A stretch of DNA of 64,000 bases. Source: Methanosarcina sp. MTP4. Lineage in GTDB: Archaea > Halobacteriota > Methanosarcinia > Methanosarcinales > Methanosarcinaceae. The notes under the pieces were generated by a model, which saw nothing but the letters and a program-made list of their open reading frames with translations, had not been told where the DNA came from and made no database searches. This document shows, one piece after another, positions 1-7,532 of the stretch. Position 1 is the first letter of the stretch, and each line of letters begins with the position of its first letter. The translations under genes were made by a program, and so were the position numbers. Where the stretch lies: the NCBI RefSeq assembly GCF_000970045.1, contig NZ_CP009505.1, forward strand, positions 2,418,001-2,482,000, written 5' to 3'.

Positions 1-1
1 T

Positions 2-505
2 CAGGGTTATGTGAATAATACGAATTCAATTCTGCAAATGATGGAGAAAGCAAGGAAAGATGGCACGGATTTTGACTATAAAGCAACCGCAAAAGCCCTG
101 GCTTTCAATATGGGTGGGCACGTCCTTCATAGCTATTTCTGGTGGGAGCTGACGCCTGCGGAAAAGGCGAGTAAGGAACCTGTCGGGGAACTGGCTGAAG
201 CTATCAAGGAAGACTTCGGGACTTTTGAACGGTTCAAAAAGGAGTTCTCCCAGGTTGCAGCAAGTGTGGAGGGTTCCGGCTGGGCAGCTTTAACTTTCTG
301 CCGTGATACGAAAAGGCTCGGGTTCATGCAGATAGAAAAGCATAATGTAAACCTGATCCCGGATTTCCCGGTACTTCTGGTTGTAGATGTATGGGAACAT
401 GCTTACTATCTTGATTACAAGAATGAAAGGGGCAAATTCATAGACGCTTTCTGGAATATCATCGACTGGGAAGAAATCGACAAATACTTCAAGACAATTC
501 GGTAA
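2..505 (+). CDS. Fe/Mn superoxide dismutase, 5' end outside window
   Basis: This gene detoxifies superoxide in the cytoplasm. The visible frame is open from base 2 and matches the C-terminal three quarters of the Fe/Mn-SOD family. It shows the metal-ligand histidine region (GGHVLHSYFWW), the Gly-rich stretch EGSGWAAL, and the C-terminal signature DVWEHAYYLDY, whose Asp and His are metal ligands. The GTG at base 11 is not a real start: the frame upstream reads QGYV, which is the usual 'HxxYVNxxN' helix of SODs, so the true start lies before the window. About 165 residues are visible of a usual 200 or so. Whether it uses iron or manganese cannot be settled from this fragment. Confidence 0.95.
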   Translation, partial: QGYVNNTNSILQMMEKARKDGTDFDYKATAKALAFNMGGHVLHSYFWWELTPAEKASKEPVGELAEAIKEDFGTFERFKKEFSQVAASVEGSGWAALTFCRDTKRLGFMQIEKHNVNLIPDFPVLLVVDVWEHAYYLDYKNERGKFIDAFWNIIDWEEIDKYFKTIR

Positions 506-820
506 TTCGGCGAATTCGGTTAAACGATATGGAATAATTCAGGTTTTTACTGTTTACCAGGACAAAGGTTGCTCTGGTTAAGCGTATGCAGGTGTCCCGC
601 CACCGTTAAAAAATAAAAAATAAGATATTATATTCTTTGGTGGTCGTTTGATTATGAAAATGGGTTAATACCTGTCTTTTTTCCTTTAATTCATCTTTTG
701 AATCTTCCCTGTCAAAGCGGGCTGGCCTCGCTACCGCTCGGGACAAGAACGACGGGGGATACCCGGTTATTTCTGTTCAGTTCACAGAAGCTTCCTGCTG
801 CCTTTGGGAATGCGGAACAA
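506..820. other. Intergenic region with a dispersed-repeat fragment
   Basis: No gene is seen. Bases 720-790 carry a copy of a dispersed sequence (CGCTCGGGACAAGAACGAC and flanks) that recurs near 5705 and 15430. The A+T-rich stretch near 608-660 could hold promoter or terminator signals, but none is distinct. Confidence 0.5.
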
Positions 821-1591
821 TCATTTACCGCTCTTCAATTCCAGGATTTCGGTCTCTCCGTTCAGTTCCACCGTGACCCTGCCGGGATTATTTCTGTCGG
901 CTTCGGTTCCACCCGAGCCTTCGTGGCGGACATAAACAGTGTTGGAAGGAGTGAAAGCCGGGTCTATTGTGTGCCTGAAGGGCCACTGTTCCGGCTGCTT
1001 AAAGCCAAAAAGTGCGGGTAATGCGATTTTTGATGTGATCTTATAACTCAGGGGACGCCCTTCGGCATGCCTGAGGGAACGCCCGGCGTAACTTCGGGAG
1101 TGTTCGAGCCTGGAAAATTCGTTCTTTATAGCAAGGATTGTCTTAGTTGAGACGGGGGACTGTATCTTTGTCGAACTTTCCCCATAATAGGTGAAATAAT
1201 TAATGAAGACATATTCATCATTATCAAAATCAGTGCCTAGCCCCTGCCCCTCTGAAGTTACCCTGCCTCCACTTGAGGGCATATAGTAAGGTATGTTAAT
1301 AACATAGGATATGTTAACCAGCTTCGGAAGAGAAGACTCCGGCAGGTTGCCTTTGTATGTTACAAGAAGAAGATAATCGTGTGTCCCGTAATAGTGAGTT
1401 TTGTTATTTGCTGTTATGAATACATGGCTTTCGTTTAGCATGTACTTTGCTTTCCAGCTTTCGTTTTCTCCCTCGAATACATCATGGAATGTGATCACCT
1501 GTTTCTCCGTGATCAGTTCTTTTCCGGAACAGATGGGAGAGATGGCCAGTAAGCAGACAGAAATTAGTAAAAAGAAACCAGTTACTTTCAT
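821..1591 (-). CDS. Secreted protein of unknown function
   Basis: I do not recognise the family. The start is set at the ATG at 1591 because GGAG lies 15 bases upstream; a GTG at 1597, nine bases from the same GGAG, is an equally possible start. Either gives an N-terminal signal peptide (MKVTGFFLLISVCLLAISP), whereas the longest frame puts 40 unlikely residues in front of it. The mature part is rich in Tyr, Ser and Asn, as expected for a beta-rich extracytoplasmic protein, and has no membrane anchor. It stands alone between convergent or unrelated neighbours. The last 30 codons overlap no repeat, but the region just past the stop is dispersed repeat. Confidence 0.65.
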   Translation of the reverse strand: MKVTGFFLLISVCLLAISPICSGKELITEKQVITFHDVFEGENESWKAKYMLNESHVFITANNKTHYYGTHDYLLLVTYKGNLPESSLPKLVNISYVINIPYYMPSSGGRVTSEGQGLGTDFDNDEYVFINYFTYYGESSTKIQSPVSTKTILAIKNEFSRLEHSRSYAGRSLRHAEGRPLSYKITSKIALPALFGFKQPEQWPFRHTIDPAFTPSNTVYVRHEGSGGTEADRNNPGRVTVELNGETEILELKSGK

Positions 1592-1824
1592 TCTCACTTG
1601 GAAAATCTCCTTCTTCAGGCCTGAAAATTTATTAACTGCATATAAATTTATAAATGTTCCTGAAATATCTTTCCAAACTGGGTTTTCAGTTTTCTTGTTT
1701 TTTACCTTCACCCTAAAAAAAAGCTGAATTTTGATGGTAGTATTTCATGCTAGGGAAAAACGACTTAATTACACATACATTGGAGATTACGTAACCAACA
1801 ATTATGCTCATAATCTGCTGTGCT

Positions 1825-2544
1825 TTACAACAAATTATCATCTGCCCATGCTTCAAAAACTTGCAATTGTTCTTCTGTATGGAAGTAATGCTCCCCGTGT
1901 TCAAGAACTTTAACTTCCGCTTGATACCTCTCTGCAAATACGGAAATCTCTTTCCATTCAGACAGATCATCACCCGAACCATACAAAATTGCAGTTGGTA
2001 TTTTCCAGTCAAAGCAAACAGAATTTTTCTTCACATAGCAGTAATAGTCCCAGTCCAGAGTCTGTCCAATCGGCAATGGAATTTGCTTTTCTACCTGCAA
2101 CCTTTCTTCGCTTACTTGAAAAGCTTCCATCATATTTCGTATGATGCGTTCCATGTTTACCACGGGGGAGAGGAACAGGCATTGCTTAATGTCAAAGTCA
2201 TGATAGGCAAGCAAACTAAAATAGGCTCCCATGCTACACGCAAACAAACTAATATCCGATGCAAGTGACCTGGCATATTTGTAAACCGCAAGCAGGTCAC
2301 TGACACAGTTTTGCGGAATACACTCATAATTATCACCTGTACGCTCACCGTGCCCGGGTAGATCGAAACTTAAAACTTGATAGCCTTTTGCAACGGCTTT
2401 TTGCGCCAGAATAGAAATCACGGTATCCTCTTTGTTGGAAAGGTTGCCGTGTACTTCAATCAGCAGTTTCGCACCCGGCTTTCCCCACAGAATGGCAGGA
2501 ATAGAAATTTTATTGTTCGATATGTTAAAATGGGTTTTCTCCAT
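1825..2544 (-). CDS. Alpha/beta hydrolase
   Basis: A 239-residue cytoplasmic hydrolase of the alpha/beta fold with no signal peptide. Visible marks are the oxyanion strand LLIEVHGN (res. 27-34), the DLPGHGERTGD turn (61-71), a nucleophile elbow ACSMGA with Ser104 in place of the commoner GxSxG, an acid region YGSGDD, and a late His in HGEHYFH. The start has a good ribosome site (GAGGAG, about 10 bases upstream). The substrate cannot be told. Homologues include esterases and peptidase-like lipases. Confidence 0.8.
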   Translation of the reverse strand: MEKTHFNISNNKISIPAILWGKPGAKLLIEVHGNLSNKEDTVISILAQKAVAKGYQVLSFDLPGHGERTGDNYECIPQNCVSDLLAVYKYARSLASDISLFACSMGAYFSLLAYHDFDIKQCLFLSPVVNMERIIRNMMEAFQVSEERLQVEKQIPLPIGQTLDWDYYCYVKKNSVCFDWKIPTAILYGSGDDLSEWKEISVFAERYQAEVKVLEHGEHYFHTEEQLQVFEAWADDNLL

Positions 2545-2696
2545 TTCTCATTTATCTCCTCTGTATAAAATTAATATTCATTGCTTTGCAAGATCAAACC
2601 AGGGGTTAAAATCAGGGGTTGAAATGGCAGCAACGGTGTATAAAAAAGCATTAAGCCCTTCAGTTTTAAGCTCTTAAGTTTTTGCTACATTTTTGA

Positions 2697-3620
2697 TTAA
2701 ATTTCACCCTTGAGCACATCGTAAAACATATCTTTTGCCTCCCTCTCAATCCACGGCCTGTGCCCGCATTTCTCCAGCAGGACATACTGGAAGTCCTTCA
2801 AGACTCCGGAAAGAGGATCTCTTACTCCCTCAAAAGGATGCGGGTCATAATCCCCATGGATCGCGATTACGGGACAGCGGATCTTCCTTCCGAGTTTCAG
2901 AAGTTTTCCGTTGCTCCTCAACTTGCTTGCATCTCCCCAGACATTTTTATTGATAACATACTGGTACTCCAGCACCTCGTCATCATGGGGAAGGGGGTCG
3001 TATGAGTCAGCAAGGGACATCAACTGCCCGAATCTTGCAAAGGATGCGTTTTTGTTTCCGTTGGAGATGTCATTTAACTCCGGTATCCGGGAATGAGTTT
3101 CCGTCCGTTCTACCTTGCTGAGCCGGCTTCCCCGTTTTCTCCTTATAATGTCAGCATATTTTTCTTCGTAGGGGCCGCTTCCGACGAGGACGAGCTTTTT
3201 TACGAATTCGGGGTGACTGGCTGCGAAAATATAGCTGAGCATTGCCCCCCAGGAAAAACCGATTAATGTGACCGGAAGGGCAGCATGCTCATTCAGCACG
3301 GCTTTCAACTCCCGCACCTGGCCGTCAAGGGTTACCGCGGTCTGAAGGGGCTCAAGGACGCCACGGCCGGAGATTGGGGGTTCGAAAGAGTCGGCAGCCC
3401 GGTCAGGATAGGCGTAATAGTTAGAATTGGCGTAATAGTCAGGATAAGCGTAATGGCCAGGATGAGCGGAATTTTCAGGATGAGCATAATGGTCAGGATG
3501 GGCGGAATGGGCAAATGAGAGTTCCCTGGCTACAGGAGCCATTTCTCCAGGGGCTCCGGGGCCGCCGTGGATAACGGCTATATCGAACGGAGGGTTTCCG
3601 TATTTCCTTAAGTTTTTCAT
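2697..3620 (-). CDS. Alpha/beta hydrolase with an in-frame tandem-repeat insert
   Basis: A 307-residue alpha/beta hydrolase, possibly prolyl-aminopeptidase or esterase-like. It has the oxyanion motif HGGPGAPGE (res. 18-26), the nucleophile elbow GFSWGA with Ser123, an acid loop HGDYDPHPFEG, and the catalytic His in EKCGHRPW. Between the oxyanion strand and the next helix (res. about 37-80) lies a low-complexity insert rich in His, Tyr, Ala, Pro and Asp, built from about six copies of an 18-bp unit (bases roughly 3400-3510). Because the unit is a multiple of three, the frame survives. Without the insert the protein would have the usual family length of about 265. It lies downstream of no obvious operon partner. 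Confidence 0.8.
   Translation of the reverse strand: MKNLRKYGNPPFDIAVIHGGPGAPGEMAPVARELSFAHSAHPDHYAHPENSAHPGHYAYPDYYANSNYYAYPDRAADSFEPPISGRGVLEPLQTAVTLDGQVRELKAVLNEHAALPVTLIGFSWGAMLSYIFAASHPEFVKKLVLVGSGPYEEKYADIIRRKRGSRLSKVERTETHSRIPELNDISNGNKNASFARFGQLMSLADSYDPLPHDDEVLEYQYVINKNVWGDASKLRSNGKLLKLGRKIRCPVIAIHGDYDPHPFEGVRDPLSGVLKDFQYVLLEKCGHRPWIEREAKDMFYDVLKGEI
3400..3512 (-). repeat. 18-bp tandem repeat inside a hydrolase gene
   Basis: About six degenerate copies of an 18-bp unit, read on the minus strand as HPDHYA, HPENSA, HPGHYA, YPDYYA and similar hexapeptides. Copies differ mostly at second positions of codons, so the array is not newly made. Confidence 0.85.
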
Positions 3621-4222
3621 GTTTGTATACGGTTAACTTCCCGTTTTACTTAAAATTAATGGGTCGGAAATTTATCTTTATTTATGAAATTTATTTTTTT
3701 TAATATTATTATTTATATTATTTAGTGTTCCTATTATTCTAATTTTTATGTAAAAATCATAAGGTATATATGTTATTATTTTTGTAGTGTATATCAGCAA
3801 GATCAGAAAATATAACCACAGAAAATGATGTGACATGAATCACATTGAAAAGGAAAAAAGACAATAAATTCCTGAAATAGTGAGGGAATGTTCATCCCAT
3901 GGCTGTTCATTCCAGGGATATTTGTTATAAAACTGTCCAGTATGAAGCTGTTACCAGACGAAAATTCTAAGATTTTTAAGATATATTAGTTTTGGTTGTG
4001 TGCCCTCGTTTTTTAGGTACCGCTTGTCTGACGGTCGGGCTTCATTTTTCTTACAGCATGTCCCGAGTCTTCTCATTGCTTTTCGCGGCAGCAGGCTGTA
4101 AAAATGCTGTTTTGCGTGTAATGATTAAGCATAGCATAAGGCTTATCTGGTTTTGTTTTTCAGGGAAGGCTCCCCGCTACTTTCGGGATTTACATTTTAA
4201 TATTAGTCAAAGGAGGAATTTT
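3621..4222. promoter_or_regulatory. A+T-rich leader between hydrolase and betaine-binding protein
   Basis: No gene is supported. Bases 3655-3790 are strongly A+T-rich and hold several TATA-like boxes (for example near 3708-3722 and 3760-3775). They probably serve the leftward hydrolase, the rightward transporter gene, or both. From about 4015 the sequence is G+C-richer and looks like decayed dispersed repeat (TGTCTGACGGTCGGG). A forward frame runs from 3992 into the next gene, but its first 77 codons lack coding character. Confidence 0.45.
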
Positions 4223-5137
4223 CTGTCTCAAAACAGATCAAAGTTTTTTGTACTTTTATGTATTTTTGCCCTGCTTGCAGTGCTTGTTTCGGGTTGCACC
4301 GAAAATTCGGAAGAAATAAACGAGCAGGATTCTGAAATTGATTCTAAACAGGCTCCTGAGCAGCAGACTGTCGTTGTGGGCGTCGGCCCCTGGGGTACGG
4401 CCTATTCCAGTTCATATGTCCTCAAGCAGGTCCTTGAAGAAGCCGGCTACAATGTAGAACTTGATTTCGTGGATATCGGGGTAGCCTACCAGGGAGTAGT
4501 CCTTGGAGACCTGGACTGCTATACGGATGCCTGGATCCCTGTATGCCATGAAAAATACATGGAGAAGTACGGGGACCAGCTTGAACTGCTCGGCTACAAT
4601 ATGAACGGGACCCGTATAGGCATGATTGTGCCTGCATACGTCCCGATCGATTCGATTGACGAACTGAAGGGCCATGCAGAAGAGTTCGATGGGAAAATAA
4701 TCAGCATTGAACCCGGTTCAGGCACTGTCCGGATGAGCGGGCAGGCTATAGAAGACTACGGGCTTGAGGGCTATGAGCTTGTCACTGGCAGTGAAGTCGG
4801 TATGCTCTCCGAGCTGAAAGGCGCAATCGAAAACGAAGAATGGATTGTCATCACCGGCTGGACCCCCCACTGGAAATTCTCCCGCTGGGACCTCAAATAT
4901 CTCGATGATCCGAAAAATGTCTATGGAGACGATGAGTACATAGGGACTATTGCCAGGATAGGCTTTAAAGAAGATATTCCCGGGGCATACGCCATACTCG
5001 ACCGCTTCCACTGGGAAGTCGAGGACATGAACTGGGTAATGTACGAAGTCGAAAAAGGGGCATCGGATGAGGAAGCCGCAGCAATGTGGATAGAAAACAA
5101 CCCCGAAAAAGTCGCGGAATGGCTGGGGGAAGAGTAA
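4223..5137 (+). CDS. Glycine betaine/proline ABC transporter substrate-binding lipoprotein (OpuAC family)
   Basis: The extracytoplasmic receptor that captures compatible solutes such as glycine betaine for an ABC importer. The frame starts best at a CTG at 4223: AAAGGAGG sits six bases upstream and the product begins MSQNRSKFF followed by a hydrophobic stretch and the lipobox LVSGC (Cys25). Longer ATG/GTG starts would place repeat-like sequence before the signal peptide. The 304-residue product has the OpuAC hallmarks: VGVGPWGTAYSS, DCYTDAWIPV and TGWTPHWKF, whose Trp residues form the usual aromatic cage. No permease or ATPase gene is adjacent, so it must work with components coded elsewhere, or the locus is an orphan receptor. 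Confidence 0.85.
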   Translation: MSQNRSKFFVLLCIFALLAVLVSGCTENSEEINEQDSEIDSKQAPEQQTVVVGVGPWGTAYSSSYVLKQVLEEAGYNVELDFVDIGVAYQGVVLGDLDCYTDAWIPVCHEKYMEKYGDQLELLGYNMNGTRIGMIVPAYVPIDSIDELKGHAEEFDGKIISIEPGSGTVRMSGQAIEDYGLEGYELVTGSEVGMLSELKGAIENEEWIVITGWTPHWKFSRWDLKYLDDPKNVYGDDEYIGTIARIGFKEDIPGAYAILDRFHWEVEDMNWVMYEVEKGASDEEAAAMWIENNPEKVAEWLGEE

Positions 5138-5262
5138 GCTTTGAAGTCTAAAATATTCAGCTAAATAAGCTATTCAACCCTATTGGATTAGCTATTCAAT
5201 CCTTTCTCGACTCTATCTAAAATATTATATGTGCAGAAGTCTTTTTACGGCTTCTGTTTTTT

Positions 5263-5424
5263 CTATTTTTTATCGTAAGAGATAGGCCGGATCTCTATCC
5301 CGTCTTCGTAGGCCAATAAGGCAACCTTATGACCTTCTCTGAACTTTTCATCCCGCAGGTCCATGGGGATTGTTATCTGGCCCTTGCTGTTCATTTTTAA
5401 ACACTTGAAGTTCAGAAGTGTCAT
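5263..5424 (-). CDS. Small AbrB/MazE-like DNA-binding protein
   Basis: A 53-residue product starting MTLLNFKCLK and containing NSKGQITIPMDLRD followed by GHKVALLAYEDGIEIRPI, the typical swapped-hairpin AbrB/SpoVT fold (family form: xKGQITIPxxLRxxxxxxxGdxv). The start ATG at 5424 has GGTGA nine bases upstream; the ATG eleven codons in is an alternative. Such proteins are transition-state regulators or antitoxins. No toxin gene of the PIN or MazF type is next to it, so it looks like an orphan regulator or the remnant of a toxin-antitoxin pair. Confidence 0.75.
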   Translation of the reverse strand: MTLLNFKCLKMNSKGQITIPMDLRDEKFREGHKVALLAYEDGIEIRPISYDKK

Positions 5425-5479
5425 TTTTGTGCTCACCTTTTATATGAGAGCTTTTTTGTTTCGGTTTTTTGAGCTTTAC

Positions 5480-5775
5480 CGGGGTTCCGGTTTCGCAGTC
5501 CAACCCCGTGCCCACCCACGGTTGCGAAGCAACCGGCTTGCCCCTGATTTTTATGAATAAAGCGAAAAAATGAAAATTGAAGCCATATTTTTTATTTTTG
5601 AATACACATCATCTCAATATCCTGGTCACTGCATGCAGCCATTGATTTTCTTCTTTCTGGATATTCATTTTTTGCGATTATTCCATTATAGCAGTCACTT
5701 TGTGACGCTCGGAACAAAAAAGACGGAAGATACCATTCCGGCTGCTTCGGGAAAGTTCGATCAAGTAGCAGAAAA
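5480..5775. repeat. Dispersed repeat, copy 1 (second copy 15188-15495)
   Basis: The left end (5480-5560) matches 15188-15268 closely, including the hairpin GGTTGCGAAGCAACC. The right end (5702-5775) matches 15430-15495 (TGACGCTCGG, then ACGG-AGAT-CCATTCCGG). The middle has diverged but keeps its length and T-rich character. No transposase frame is present, so it behaves like a non-autonomous or decayed element. Confidence 0.7.
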
Positions 5776-5840
5776 ATAGCTCCGGTATTTTGCTCCTTAA
5801 ACCCGACAAATTATTACTTCTTTTTAAAATGAGGTTTTTT

Positions 5841-5953
5841 GGCACCATAGCCACAGGTGGTGACACCCACCTATGGCTGGGACGTGATAAGCGTTGGAAT
5901 TGCGTAGTTCTAGCCATGGCTGTGGTCAGAACCTATCACATCGTATTGGTGCC
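5841..5953. ncRNA. Possible structured RNA of unknown family
   Basis: The segment closes on itself: GGCACCA (5841-5847) pairs with TGGTGCC (5947-5953). Inside are a hairpin AGCCA (5849-5853)/TGGCT (5874-5878) stacked near AGGTGG (5855-5860)/CCACCT (5867-5872), and a second arm GTGATA (5884-5889)/TATCAC (5934-5939) that holds GTTCT (5907-5911)/AGAAC (5928-5932). This gives a three-way-junction-like fold of about 113 nt. It is not a tRNA and I see no match to RNase P, SRP RNA or a riboswitch I know. The strand cannot be told because stems are symmetric. It could also be the core of a decayed mobile element. Confidence 0.4.
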
Positions 5954-6218
5954 TTGTATCGATACGTAATATTCTACGATAAGCGAGTTAAAAAGGCTTG
6001 CGAATCGATCAGTTTTTTCTGGCTAACCTTGCTGGTGCTCGGAACAATTTTTACTCAAAACTTTGCAAAATAACCTAACTTATTTATTATTTTAGCATGG
6101 ATAATGTAGTGTTATGGAAAACTAAAAGATATTATCTCCGATCTTTTTAAGATTAGACCCGCAATTCGGAATACTAACAGCCCCCTCAGTTTACTGATGT
6201 TTTCCCGGAGTTGAAAAT
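5954..6218. promoter_or_regulatory. Upstream region of the 6219 gene
   Basis: No gene is seen. Bases 6075-6120 are A+T-rich and may hold the promoter. GGAG at 6207-6210 is the ribosome site that fixes the TTG start at 6219. Confidence 0.4.
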
Positions 6219-7178
6219 TTGAAAAAGCAAAAAGCCATACTGATATTATTATTTCTCATTCCCCTCCTTCTTGCGCTGTGTATCTTCGGCCCTTTCTTAT
6301 TAATGGGTTTTGTTGACAGCTCCTGGTACTATTCCGAAGAAGTTGACATCGGGCCTCTTGACTACAGTTCCGCACTTACGAACGCGGAGAACGCCGGCTA
6401 TGAAGTGGAAGGTTCCTGGCCCTGGCCCGGAAACTTTTCAGGTTTTGAGCAGGGTGATGTCCCGGAGGTCCGGGAAAGATTCGGAGCTGCCGCTCTTGTG
6501 GAGAACATCAGGCTTAACTATGACGGGAACTCCGAGCTCATGGTCTTCATCTGTGAAGATAGACCGGAAAACGGACTGGAAGGCGGACAAAAAGCCGGGA
6601 CCTTAACCTGTGTGGTCATCTCGAACTTCAGCCACTCCGACCCCGAATCCTCCTTACAGCTATCCGAATTTCCGCCGGATGCCTGGATGCTTGAAAAATT
6701 AGGGCTCCTCTTCGGGCTGGACGAGGAGACTTTGGAAAAGTATCTTGAGGCTCTGAAAACAGCCGCACAAAACCAGACCTGGGAAGCTGAAATACAGGTG
6801 AGCGAATCTCCGGATTTCCCGGCTGCATATGCTTATCTCAAGGAAAACAGTGATGATTCCAGTTACGAAACCAGTTTGGGTATTAATGCATACCCCACAG
6901 AAGTCTTTTTAAAGGATGGAAAGCGGCTGGGTTCCGTAAAGTACTTCGTCCCGGAGGCAACGGTAACGGCTTATGATAATGAAAACAGATACATAGTTGA
7001 ACTCGATGCCTCGGGAAAGGTAAAGCTCGAAATCGTAATGCCTCCGGGAAGCAGTGGGGATACGATACCTGAAGAGGAATACCGGGCGGTTTTCAGGGAG
7101 ATTTTTGAAGAACTGGGGCTTGATCCGGAAGCGGTGGACATCTTTGATTTTTTTCACAGCTCTTCACGGGTGTGGTGA
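6219..7178 (+). CDS. Membrane-anchored extracytoplasmic protein of unknown function
   Basis: A 319-residue protein with a TTG start supported by GGAG eight bases upstream. Residues 1-30 (MKKQKAILILLFLIPLLLAL and on) form a signal anchor. The rest is acidic and rich in Trp, Tyr, Glu and Pro with no further membrane span, so it is probably displayed outside the cytoplasmic membrane. The C-terminal 60 residues (IPEEEYRAVFREIFEELGL) look like a small helical unit. I do not recognise a family, and no neighbour suggests a role. Confidence 0.65.
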   Translation: MKKQKAILILLFLIPLLLALCIFGPFLLMGFVDSSWYYSEEVDIGPLDYSSALTNAENAGYEVEGSWPWPGNFSGFEQGDVPEVRERFGAAALVENIRLNYDGNSELMVFICEDRPENGLEGGQKAGTLTCVVISNFSHSDPESSLQLSEFPPDAWMLEKLGLLFGLDEETLEKYLEALKTAAQNQTWEAEIQVSESPDFPAAYAYLKENSDDSSYETSLGINAYPTEVFLKDGKRLGSVKYFVPEATVTAYDNENRYIVELDASGKVKLEIVMPPGSSGDTIPEEEYRAVFREIFEELGLDPEAVDIFDFFHSSSRVW

Positions 7179-7532
7179 AACTGGATGAAGCTTGAGCAAT
7201 GTGTTGCTTTGTCATTTTGGAAAATGGAAGACGCTCGAAATGTGCTGGAAGAATAGAATCCTATTATTGGAATCTATCACAACGTCAACTTCTCCTCAAT
7301 GTGAGCTCTTTATATTTCTTTTTACCACCAATATTCACTCTTCTAAGATTAATATTTCATACTTTAATTTGTATATAATTACCTTCATAAATATATCGGT
7401 ACATCTAAGATTAAATTGAATTATTTATTTTTATTCTTTTCTAACAATTTCTAAACAAAAGTTTTTTCTTTAGATATGTTATATCTTAAGAAAATTACAT
7501 TTTCCATTTAAAAATCTACTCAAGGGAAAAAT
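7179..7532. promoter_or_regulatory. A+T-rich upstream region of the ATPase/nuclease pair
   Basis: No gene is supported. The base composition drops sharply to A+T from about 7310 and stays low through the next two genes, marking the left edge of an island. TATA-like runs lie near 7366-7400 and 7475-7495. A weak GGG (7522-7525) is the only ribosome-site candidate for the ATG at 7533. Confidence 0.5.

Noticed and set aside
698-1021. A 107-codon plus-strand frame
   Set aside because: It is made of dispersed repeat and the antisense of the 821-1591 gene.
3992-4222. N-terminal extension of the betaine-binding protein
   Set aside because: It lies before the ribosome site and in front of a proper signal peptide, and reads as repeat sequence.
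5570-5917. Short frames in both directions
   Set aside because: They overlap the dispersed repeat and the structured segment and have no start signals.
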